Shown here: piece after piece, positions 56,427-63,569 of the stretch
How positions within the stretch are numbered: position 1 is the stretch's first letter
How the letters are laid out: every line of letters begins with the position of its first letter
NCBI GenBank assembly: GCA_012520645.1
Contig: JAAYNV010000024.1
Span: 1-64,000, forward strand
DNA length: 64,000 nt
Source: Clostridiales bacterium
GTDB lineage: Bacteria; Bacillota; Clostridia; Lachnospirales; Lachnospiraceae
Direction of reading: 5' to 3'
Made by a program: the position numbers and the translations under genes
Notes under the pieces: model-generated
What the model was told of the DNA's origin: nothing
The model's database searches: none
Seen by the model: the letters and a program-made list of their open reading frames with translations, nothing else

Positions 56427-56974
56427 AAATTTTTGATTCTATTTTCAGCTTCCATCGCCTGCATCATATCATAAGATGATGAATATGGATCGAGAAAGCC
56501 ATGTTCAGCCGGAAAAGATTCTACGGTTGTATGTGGTATGTTTTGCAAAGTTTTTACCACAGAACACACATCAAACGTATCCTTTGCAGCAAAAATAAGT
56601 AGTACCGGGCATTGTGGTGTAATAGGAAGATAATCCCGAATACGAGAGCCATAACAGGCCACAATGCCGGTACAATTAGGATTCTCGCTACATCTCCAGG
56701 CTAAAGTCGCACCTACACTATATCCAGCTATAAATACAGATTCATATCTTGTCTTCAATTCATCCACTAAGTTCCAAACAATATGGTACGCTTCCAGTCC
56801 TACATGTTCGAAAAAATATGTATATGCAGCATCTTTGTCATTATAATCAAAAACCTTGCCCCCATAAAAATCAGGGCAATATACATCAAATCCCAAAGAC
56901 TGAAATTTTTCCTTGCTTGTGAGTATATAACGATTGATACCGTAAATTTCATGAAGTATTATAATTGCCTTCAT
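56339..56974 (-). CDS. Dienelactone hydrolase-family protein
   Basis: About 211 aa, alpha/beta hydrolase of the dienelactone hydrolase class. It begins MKAIIILHEIYGINRYI. The nucleophile elbow is IAGYSVGATLAWR (serine in place of the class cysteine), the acid is in FAAKDTFDV and the histidine in PAEHGF. The natural end seems to be near NRIKNFLF; the last 27 residues run out of frame through the GNAT remnant, so the C-terminus is abnormal. Start ATG 56972-56974 with GGAGAAGG upstream. Confidence 0.8.
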   Translation of the reverse strand: MKAIIILHEIYGINRYILTSKEKFQSLGFDVYCPDFYGGKVFDYNDKDAAYTYFFEHVGLEAYHIVWNLVDELKTRYESVFIAGYSVGATLAWRCSENPNCTGIVACYGSRIRDYLPITPQCPVLLIFAAKDTFDVCSVVKTLQNIPHTTVESFPAEHGFLDPYSSSYDMMQAMEAENRIKNFLFCQMQKQCSIIRHLLVKRGQETGLHGT

Positions 56975-57023
56975 TTCAATACCTTCTCCTGCTTCCATTG
57001 GCCAGGTCATATTTTTTTACAGA

Positions 57024-58132
57024 TCACGGATTCACAGCAAGCTGCGCCTCGATAATCTGATCTGCTTTTCTATGCGCAAAGAGCTGTACGTTACCTGTCG
57101 TAAGATGGTAAAGAACGGACCATTGCAGTTTATCGGTTTCCCCATCCATGACACCCACATCGTAAAGCAAACGGATCGCCTGCTCCTCATTCAAAACACC
57201 GCCATTTGCTTCTATTGCATTTTGCACGGTATCATAGCGCTCAAATTCTGTAAATCCTTCTCCAATATTTAAGTGATCATAGGCAATAAAATTGGATGCG
57301 ATCTGATATTCCTTCTCCGGCTCCACTACCTGAATGTCGTTGTCATAATATTCAACAAGGACTGAATGGCCACCCGCATCCGAAATCAAAAAATGACAAG
57401 CTATATCCGCAGAAAAATAAATATTATACTGCCTTAATAGTGCAACCGCTTCCTCGGTCGTCGCCGCTTTGTCCAGTACAAGACGAATAGCTGTCGTAGT
57501 GCTCAGTGTTACGTTTTCGGAATGATAAGGCGGCTGTGCTTCCGGTACTGCAAGTAATGCGATCGCTACCCCCTTTTCGTTCATGCCATCAAAGGGGAGA
57601 TACGGTGCTGCCAATGTCAAAAAGCTGTCAAAGTTCAAGCCACTTGGCAGATACTCCTCCGAATATCCGACAAAGGCAAGATTCACCGTAGAAACGGACG
57701 CATAACCGTTTTGAGGTGCTGTATAAAGCTGTAAGGTGGGGGCATATGTAAAATCAAAATTCCTTCCAAACAAAACCTCTCCGTTTTCATCGGGCACCAC
57801 AAAAGCAGTACAACCGTCCCCTGTCACCCCTAAATCGATCGGCAATCCCTTTAACAGCCGTTTGGTTACAAAGGCTTCAATATCAGCATCTTCTTCCGCT
57901 CCGGTCTGCAAGAATTCCTCAAAGCCGTAATCGCCATAATAGGTCATCTGATACATCCCATATTCATCCACTTTTTTAATGACCTAAGTGAACGCAGCTC
58001 ATTTCGGAATAAGATCAATACTGTCGCAGCCAAAATCAATAAGGCGGCACCTGTCATAGCTAAAATGCGCCGGATTCTTTTGGGGAAATTATTCTTAGCT
58101 TTCAAAGCCATATGATTTGCAATCAATCCCAC
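57024..58132 (-). pseudogene. Ntn-type linear amide hydrolase, frameshifted
   Basis: A choloylglycine hydrolase/acyltransferase-like protein (C45/C59 type) split in two frames. The N-terminal part (from GTG 58132 with GGAG 7 bases upstream) has a membrane anchor, ILAMTGAALLILAATVLILF. After LRSLRSLKK the frame changes; the rest (to 57024, about 315 aa) begins VDEYGMYQMTYYGDYGFEEF. The nucleophile cysteine is in GDGCTAFVV, with LFGRNFDFTY following. The shift lies in a run of six A (57972-57977); one more A would restore one frame of about 370 aa. All catalytic residues remain, so the lesion may be a sequencing error or phase variation. Confidence 0.8.
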
Positions 58133-58284
58133 GGGTTATCTCCTAAAATTCTAATTTTCCACTCTCATTTATTACCTAAAAAATATTATTAATACTCCCA
58201 TAACCAGGCATATCACAAAAATAAAGGCTGCTGATCCCATCACTAAAAACGCTCTTTAGAGACTTCTCTACTTCCTGACGGATT

Positions 58285-59004
58285 TCAACTTTTTTCGCAT
58301 ATAAATTTCAGTGCTTTTCTGGGGCAGTTATCAATACATTCCATGCAAAGAATACATTCTGTTGCGTTTGTCCGCTTCCTTGCATTATCCGTCATATCAA
58401 CATTCATAGGACATATCCGCTTGCACTTGTTGCAGGATATACATTTTTCTTTATCACATTTTACCCGAAGCATAGAGAAATAGCTCATGGGTTTCAGAAA
58501 AACGGTAATCGGGCAAATATACTTACAAAATGCCCTGTTATCCTTCAGTATGTATGCCAGTGCTATTCCAATGGCGTAGTAAAGAATGTTGCCGATCAAA
58601 AAGCTCCAAAACATGATTCTTTCTAAATTACCTATCTGTAAAAGAAATAACGCGCTGACAAATACAAAAGAAACTGTAAATGTAATATAACGGATAAAGC
58701 CTATTTTCTTTCTTGGTCCCTGCGGGGTTTTATAGGGCAGTAAGTCTAATATCATGGCAGTCCAGCAGGCATACCCACACCAGCCTCTTCCAAATACAAG
58801 TGGTCCGAATATTTTCGCAACCGCATAATGAATCGTAGCAGCTTCAAACACTCCCGTAAATAAATAGTACCAGAAACCTTCCAGCTGCATATTTTCATTT
58901 GATATAAGCCCAAGATATACAAGCATATATGTTCCTACAAGAAACTGCACGATTCTTCTCGCATTCCTGACTTTCTTGATCCAGAGAAATAAGCCAAGTT
59001 TCAA
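58285..59004 (-). CDS. NapH-like 4Fe-4S membrane protein, 5' end damaged
   Basis: About 239 aa with four or five membrane helices. Two cysteine motifs of the NapH/NosR type (FGRGWCGYACWTAMIL and AFCKYICPITVF) are followed by a C-terminal 2x4Fe-4S domain (CDKEKCISCNKCKRICPM, CILCMECIDNCPRKAL). Likely role: electron transfer across or along the membrane. It has no good start here: a TTG at 59004. The expected N-terminus (MRKYFFPLIMLIIFET, from ATG 59044 with GGAGAG upstream) is in another frame, so a deletion of roughly 25 codons plus a frameshift appears to have removed helix 1. Confidence 0.8.
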   Translation of the reverse strand: MKLGLFLWIKKVRNARRIVQFLVGTYMLVYLGLISNENMQLEGFWYYLFTGVFEAATIHYAVAKIFGPLVFGRGWCGYACWTAMILDLLPYKTPQGPRKKIGFIRYITFTVSFVFVSALFLLQIGNLERIMFWSFLIGNILYYAIGIALAYILKDNRAFCKYICPITVFLKPMSYFSMLRVKCDKEKCISCNKCKRICPMNVDMTDNARKRTNATECILCMECIDNCPRKALKFICEKS

Positions 59005-59066
59005 ATATGATAAGCATAATCAAAGGAAAAAAATATTTTCTCATTTCATTCTCTCCTGTATCTATA

Positions 59067-59735
59067 TCATTTATCAAAACTGTTTCTATTTCTCTTTTTT
59101 TCTGGCATGACACCCCGGATGCAGGAATCGACCATTTCTTTTGCCACAGACATTTCCAAAGTGCCGTCTCTGAGTTTATCTGCGATTACAATCCCCATAC
59201 ATACCTGACTTAAGGAATTGCTGACAGCCTCCCTGGAAAAGCTGTCGGCATCTGTAATTGCAAAAGCCGCAATACCATTGGCAAATATGATCATCTGGTT
59301 CAGAAGATCCTCTGCATCCTCTCTGGACAATTCAAATGTTTTTCTGATTTCCGCTACGAGGGGAATGATGATATTTTCAAAATCCTGCCTAAAACGGGTA
59401 AATGGATTATGGGTGTCCCTTCGCGACAGAAACAATAACCGGTAGAGATTTGGCTCCTCTGCAGCAAAGCCGACCCAACGCATTCCAAATTCTTTAAAGG
59501 CCGGTGTATAGTCAAAAATACCTTTCATATATTCCTGATATTTTTGCTTTGCCAGCTTCCACACCTCTTCCTTCAACTCTTCCATGCTGTTCCACACAGT
59601 AAAAATTGGTGACGATGAGGTATTCAGGCGTTTTCCCACTTCACGCGCAACCACTGCATCAATGCCTTTCTCTCGCGTCAGCTCATACGCAGCATTCACG
59701 ATCTCTTCTTTCGTGTACTTTGGTTTCGGCGGCAT
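59067..59735 (-). CDS. TetR-family regulator
   Basis: 222 aa. The N-terminal helix-turn-helix (about 1-55: YTKEEIVNAAYELTREKGID, then a recognition part reading REVGKRLNTSSSPIFTVW) is followed by a WHG-like ligand domain (GMRWVGFAAEEPNLYRLLFL). Start ATG 59733-59735 with GAGG 8 bases upstream. It lies 62 bp before the NapH-like gene and probably controls it. A small palindrome GTTGT-TTC-ACAAC (59771-59783) just upstream could be its own operator. Confidence 0.9.
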   Translation of the reverse strand: MPPKPKYTKEEIVNAAYELTREKGIDAVVAREVGKRLNTSSSPIFTVWNSMEELKEEVWKLAKQKYQEYMKGIFDYTPAFKEFGMRWVGFAAEEPNLYRLLFLSRRDTHNPFTRFRQDFENIIIPLVAEIRKTFELSREDAEDLLNQMIIFANGIAAFAITDADSFSREAVSNSLSQVCMGIVIADKLRDGTLEMSVAKEMVDSCIRGVMPEKKRNRNSFDK

Positions 59736-59770
59736 AATATCATCCTCATTCAAAATCCTTGTTTTATAAC

Positions 59771-59783
59771 GTTGTTTCACAAC
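59771..59783. promoter_or_regulatory. Possible TetR operator
   Basis: GTTGT TTC ACAAC: 5-bp arms around 3 bases, 35 bp before the TetR start. Short, so tentative. Confidence 0.4.
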
Positions 59784-59872
59784 ATTTGTTTTGATTATAA
59801 CATTTCTATCATGTCTGTCAATAAATATTTTGAATATCTCCCGCAAATGTCAAAAGCACAGGAGGCAGTTTA

Positions 59873-60307
59873 TTACCTGCCCCTGTGCTTTTCTTTTTTC
59901 TTCTGCTGTTTCAGCTCAAACTGTCGCTGTTTTTCTGCTTCTTTCTGCTCTCTGCTGAAAGTTTTCCGCTCCGTTTTGAACTGCTCCTGCTGCAATTTTA
60001 ACGCCTGCTGCGCTTTTGTACCGATACCGGTATTTTGCAGTTGTCTGCGCACCTCCCTCTGCATCCGCTTGGGATTGGGCGTCTGCTCTTTTACAGCAGC
60101 TGCCACAGCCGGACTGAATCGTAACCGCGTGTAATTTTTCAAGATGAAGTCTTTGACCTCATAATCCTTCGGCTCTGCTCCGAATGTAACCTTGCAGACC
60201 GACATCTTTCCGTCCGATATCCTCTCAAAAATACCGATCCAGAACGGATCCTCAAAAAATACTTTTACGTTGTTCGATACGTTTGCCAGTTCTTCTGACC
60301 TGTCCAT
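59873..60307 (-). CDS. yjdF: YjdF family protein
   Basis: 144 aa. The N-terminal half is a compact domain (VKVFFEDPFWIGIFERISDG, VCKVTFGAEPKDYEV) and the C-terminal third is a highly charged helix rich in Q, K and E (EQFKTERKTFSREQKEAEKQ). This is the YjdF family, linked to the yjdF riboswitch that senses azaaromatic compounds; its biochemical role is unknown. Start ATG 60305-60307 with AAAGGAGG 8 bases upstream. A structured leader precedes it. Confidence 0.88.
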   Translation of the reverse strand: MDRSEELANVSNNVKVFFEDPFWIGIFERISDGKMSVCKVTFGAEPKDYEVKDFILKNYTRLRFSPAVAAAVKEQTPNPKRMQREVRRQLQNTGIGTKAQQALKLQQEQFKTERKTFSREQKEAEKQRQFELKQQKKKEKHRGR

Positions 60308-60336
60308 GACAAATTCCTCCTTTATGTGCTGCATTT

Positions 60337-60448
60337 CACAGCTGTATTACACAAAGAATGGACGACCAAGGAGGAGGGCTACTTATACTCGTCAGAGTAC
60401 GTCCGGACTACCAACCGGATCTGCGGAATCAAAAATTCCCGCGCTGTG
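60337..60448 (-). ncRNA. yjdF-type (azaaromatic) riboswitch
   Basis: Minus-strand leader of yjdF. A closing helix CACAGC (60443-60448) / GCTGTG (60337-60342) encloses a hairpin GCGGGAAT...ATTCCGC and a GATCCGG...GTCCGGAC stem. The ribosome site lies 13 bases beyond the 3' strand, and GCTG can instead pair with CAGC next to it, giving a plausible translation switch. Assigned mainly from gene context and this fold; I could not run a covariance model. Confidence 0.65.
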
Positions 60449-60470
60449 TTTTTATCTTTGTTCTTTCATA

Positions 60471-60743
60471 TTAGCATAGGGAAACAGAATATTCCAGCGC
60501 TTCCCCGATTTCTATGATGTGTTTATCAGGATCATAAATGCGTATCACGCGCTGTCCCCAGTCATGCTCCATACAACGGTTTACATATTGAACCGGAAAG
60601 CGGCTGTTTTCCAGCTTCTGCAAAAATCCATCGATATCATTTTCCCCAAAATCGGTTACGACCTGCAGCCCGAACAATTCCCGGTAAAACGCCTTGGATT
60701 TTTCGATATCCTTTACCACAAACAAAATATTTTTCAGCCGCAT
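60471..60743 (-). pseudogene. VOC-family protein with internal deletion
   Basis: The 90-aa frame is open but too short for its family (about 125-130 aa). The first strand-helix unit is normal (MRLKNILFVVKDIEKSKAFY, RELFGLQVV). Then FGEN joins directly to DIDGFLQKLENSRFPVQYVN, which belongs to the second half; about 35-40 residues with one metal ligand are missing. The end HIIEIGEALEY is normal. A GAAAAT-like short repeat at the joint would explain an in-frame deletion. Probably inactive, though it lies 3 bp after the DUF2812 gene and may be translated. Confidence 0.7.
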
Positions 60744-60746
60744 CTC

Positions 60747-61319
60747 CTACAGTTCCTTTCCACGCCGATATTTTTTCTTCAACTGATAAAAACCAATCCC
60801 ACAGTGCAAAAATATATAGACATATAAAATCACGATGGCTGCCATAACCCCCAAAAGTCCTTCACGCACACCGCTGCTGACATTACCAAACAGCAAATAC
60901 GGTAACTGGGTCATCATATAGACTGCAAAAATGAGCATCAGAGGCAGCATTCTTTTGACAAAAATCCGCTTGAGCATTTCTATCCTGGACTCTGCATCAC
61001 TGAAGATTTCCAGTTCATTCTCCTCGACCTGCTCCGCTTTTTTCCGGAAATAGCTATAGTCGTTCATATCCTGCACATATTCCCACCCATAGTCTGCATA
61101 CATCTGTAAGTAACTCTGTTTTTCTCCCGGGTTCTGAGGGTTAAAATCCAGTCGGTAAACAACATCCTCCGGTTCACACTTTTCAAAGGTATAAAAGCCC
61201 GGCAGGGTAACCTTCAAAAGCCGCCAGCCTTCCCTGTGCCTTCGGTGTAAAAACTCTTCCTCTTTCTCATAATCCGTTAACATAAACAAGTGAGACTCTT
61301 TTTTTCGCTTATTTCCCAT
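60747..61319 (-). CDS. DUF2812 membrane protein
   Basis: About 190 aa. The N-terminal soluble DUF2812 domain (about 15-110: TDYEKEEEFLHRRHREGWRL, YADYGWEYVQDMNDYSYFRK) is followed by two membrane helices (about 130-150 and 158-180). Its ATG lies inside the end of padR (11-bp overlap), the usual PadR-DUF2812 pair. The role is unknown; such pairs behave as one-component sensing units. Confidence 0.88.
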   Translation of the reverse strand: MGNKRKKESHLFMLTDYEKEEEFLHRRHREGWRLLKVTLPGFYTFEKCEPEDVVYRLDFNPQNPGEKQSYLQMYADYGWEYVQDMNDYSYFRKKAEQVEENELEIFSDAESRIEMLKRIFVKRMLPLMLIFAVYMMTQLPYLLFGNVSSGVREGLLGVMAAIVILYVYIFLHCGIGFYQLKKKYRRGKEL

Positions 61320-61635
61320 GGTAGCTTTCCCCCTTACTGTTTCTATAAAGCCTCTCGATTCTCTTTTGCTCCAATGCAAGAATCTGTCTTCCAAGCTCCG
61401 TGATACGATAGATCTTGCGCTTTTCCGCCTCGCGGACAAATTCAATCAGTCCATCCTTCTCCATCTTGGAAAGACTCCCGTACATGGTTCCCGGACTGAT
61501 CACGATTTCCCCGTCCGTCATTTCCTTTACCTTTTTGCCGACGTTATAGCCGTGCATTTCCTCCTGCAGACAAAACAGTATGTAAAAGCCTGTTTCGGTC
61601 ATAGGAATATAAACCCGTTTGATTCTCTCTTCCAT
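61309..61635 (-). CDS. PadR-family regulator
   Basis: 108 aa, small PadR-type winged helix. LQEEMHGYNVGKKVKEMTDG and VISPGTMYGSLSKMEKDGLI are the recognition helix and wing, with IYRITELGRQIL after. Start ATG 61633-61635 has GGAGG only 4 bases away. Transcribed with DUF2812 and the shortened VOC gene from the promoter at 61716-61744. Confidence 0.92.
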   Translation of the reverse strand: MEERIKRVYIPMTETGFYILFCLQEEMHGYNVGKKVKEMTDGEIVISPGTMYGSLSKMEKDGLIEFVREAEKRKIYRITELGRQILALEQKRIERLYRNSKGESYHGK

Positions 61636-61690
61636 AGCGCCTCCGTTTCCATTCCAACTCAAAGACATTTTCAAAAAGTATCGTAACGCA

Positions 61691-61737
61691 ATATATCGCA
61701 GTACGATGTATTTGCATTGTATCGTACTGCGATATAT
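61691..61737. promoter_or_regulatory. PadR operator, 17-bp inverted repeat
   Basis: ATATATCGCAGTACGAT (61691-61707), 13 bases, ATCGTACTGCGATATAT (61721-61737): two perfect 17-base arms. It spans the -10 and spacer of the padR promoter, so bound PadR would block its own transcription. Confidence 0.88.
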
Positions 61738-61744
61738 ATGTCAA
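61716..61744 (-). promoter_or_regulatory. Sigma-A promoter of padR operon
   Basis: On the minus strand TTGACA (61739-61744), 17 bases, TACAAT (61716-61721). Overlaps one operator arm. Confidence 0.88.
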
Positions 61745-61765
61745 GAGAAAATTATATGGTACGGC

Positions 61766-62032
61766 TTAAATCCACTCATAATCTCCACCCGTAACCGCCA
61801 GACTGAGAAGGGCATCCATTTTTTCCACATCTTCACCTTCCACAATCTGTAACAGCTTTGCCGTCTCTGCTGCCTTCGGCATCTCCTCATCCGGTCCAAT
61901 CTCTAAATCCGGCTCCTCGCCACAGCTCGGACATAATATGACAGGCTCTGTATGCAGCGACAAAAAGCGCTCTCCGCATTCTACGCATTCATAAAAACCG
62001 CATCTGGTTGTTCCGTCCGGTACATAGTACAT
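61766..62032 (-). CDS. Small zinc-ribbon protein, unknown
   Basis: 88 aa. Two CxxC knuckles (YECVECGERF and VILCPSCGEE, about 14-37) make a rubredoxin-like zinc ribbon; an acidic middle and a hydrophobic-acidic C-terminal helix follow. Function unknown. The AAAGGAG site is about 12 bases before the ATG, longer than usual. It lies just upstream of padR, but its own stop is before the padR promoter, so it is probably separate. Confidence 0.7.
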   Translation of the reverse strand: MYYVPDGTTRCGFYECVECGERFLSLHTEPVILCPSCGEEPDLEIGPDEEMPKAAETAKLLQIVEGEDVEKMDALLSLAVTGGDYEWI

Positions 62033-62209
62033 TTTATATCCATGCTCCTTTCTCTCTCCGAATTTAATATGTATTATTTTAATCTACCGTACCATTCTTA
62101 TCAACAATCTTTTTTCTCTTCGTCAGCTGGCAAAAACTATATTCTGTATTTTTTTCTTAACACCTCCCTTCAGACGATAATAAAAGCACTTATTAAACAT
62201 ACTTTAGCT

Positions 62210-62782
62210 TCAGACAGCCCCTAAAAAAACATAAAACAGCGTCCCGACAACACCACTTCCCAGAATAATCGTTACCGCGCTTACCTTATATTTCCGAAGG
62301 ATATATAGCGCCACTGCAAAAATCCCCAGTTCCACCCACCGGATATTACCGGGTTCTATATCCTGCAGTTTCGTCTGAAACAACCCCAGCATCAGAATCG
62401 ATGCACCCGCCGAGGCAATCAGCGCAACAACAGCCGGTCTCAAAGCGCCTAACACCACCTGTACCCCGCCCACCGAACGATATTTGTAATAGTAATGTGC
62501 TAAGGTCAGACAAATGCAGAAGGATGGAATGATACACCCGATCGAACAGATAAACACTCCCGGAATTCCTGCAATCCTCATACCCACAAAGGTTGCGGAA
62601 TTGATTGAAATAGGTCCCGGTGTCATCTCTGCCACAGTAATCAGATCTGAAAATTCTTCCAGCGTCATCAGACCATAAATGTCGACAATCTGTTCCTGAA
62701 TCAGCGGAATGGCTGCATAACCGCCGCCCACGCTGAATAACCCCACCTGAAGAAAAGCAAAAAATAATTTGAGCAGCAGCAT
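62210..62782 (-). CDS. ChrA-family transporter, half 2
   Basis: About 190 aa, five or six helices. Half-size chromate transporter (CHR) protein with LQVGLFSVGGGYAAIPLIQE and VAEMTPGPISINSATFVGMR. Short ChrA proteins work as pairs in the membrane; they may export chromate or another anion. ATG 62780-62782 is 1 bp after the partner's stop, with GGAGG 9 bases upstream. Confidence 0.9.
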   Translation of the reverse strand: MLLLKLFFAFLQVGLFSVGGGYAAIPLIQEQIVDIYGLMTLEEFSDLITVAEMTPGPISINSATFVGMRIAGIPGVFICSIGCIIPSFCICLTLAHYYYKYRSVGGVQVVLGALRPAVVALIASAGASILMLGLFQTKLQDIEPGNIRWVELGIFAVALYILRKYKVSAVTIILGSGVVGTLFYVFLGAV

Positions 62783-62783
62783 T

Positions 62784-63359
62784 TTATTCAACCTCCTTCT
62801 TGTTTTTACCATAATGGAGCATCAGATCCAGCAATCCAATTCCCAGACAGACAAAAACCACAATCATAGCGCTTATATCGAACAGATAGGCCGCAATAAA
62901 CGCAATAAACATCATGGCGATGTACAAAAAACGCCTTGTCTTCCAAACATTTTGCGCCAGATTGATTACCACATCAAAAATCACGGCAGCCACGCCTGCC
63001 CGCATGACCTGAAGCGCTATTGCAATATAAGGGTTTGTCCGAAACTGCTCGTAAAAGAAAGAAATAATAGAAATAATGATCATAGGTGGAAGGATTGTAC
63101 CCAGAATTGCCGTCAGCGATCCGACAACACCTGCCATGCGATAACCGATAATGACTGACGCATTAACCGGAAGCGGTCCCGGCGCAGACTGTGTAATCGC
63201 TGTCACATCCAGCATTTCATCCTCTTCCAGCCAGTTTAACTCCTCCACAAATTTCTTTTTCATTAAAGAAACAATAACAAAACCTCCGCCAAAGGTACAG
63301 GCACTTAATACAAACATAGAGCGGAACAATGTCCATAGCTTGCTGTAATCTTTCTGCAT
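62784..63359 (-). CDS. ChrA-family transporter, half 1
   Basis: About 191 aa, the other half of the pair, with LSACTFGGGFVIVSLMKKKF and ITQSAPGPLPVNASVIIGYR. Start ATG 63357-63359 with GGAGG 5 bases upstream. A promoter TTGTAA, 16 bases, TACAAT lies at 63400-63427. Divergent from a TetR gene that may control it. Confidence 0.9.
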   Translation of the reverse strand: MQKDYSKLWTLFRSMFVLSACTFGGGFVIVSLMKKKFVEELNWLEEDEMLDVTAITQSAPGPLPVNASVIIGYRMAGVVGSLTAILGTILPPMIIISIISFFYEQFRTNPYIAIALQVMRAGVAAVIFDVVINLAQNVWKTRRFLYIAMMFIAFIAAYLFDISAMIVVFVCLGIGLLDLMLHYGKNKKEVE

Positions 63360-63399
63360 AACGACCTCCGTTTTCAAATTTTCCTTTGTTTTTGGAAAA

Positions 63400-63427
63400 A
63401 TTGTACCATGAAGATTATTATTTACAA
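63400..63427 (-). promoter_or_regulatory. Promoter of the chrA pair
   Basis: On the minus strand TTGTAA (63422-63427), 16 bases, TACAAT (63400-63405), 41 bp before the ATG. Confidence 0.65.
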
Positions 63428-63502
63428 GATACAGAAGATTTATGATTTGTGACTACAAATTCTTCCATTTCTATATCATCATAATCTTTTTTTAAATTGT
63501 TA

Positions 63503-63531
63503 TTGACATCACGCAGGTACTCTGATAGTCT
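63503..63531 (+). promoter_or_regulatory. Promoter of the final TetR gene
   Basis: TTGACA (63503-63508), 17 bases, TAGTCT (63526-63531), directly before the palindromic operator. Confidence 0.75.
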
Positions 63532-63532
63532 T

Positions 63533-63553
63533 AAACATACCAACAGTATGTTT
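63533..63553. promoter_or_regulatory. TetR operator
   Basis: AAACATAC CAACA GTATGTTT: perfect 8-bp arms around 5 bases, a typical TetR-type site. It covers the transcription start of the TetR gene. Confidence 0.82.
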
Positions 63554-63569
63554 GAGGAAAGGCAAAATT

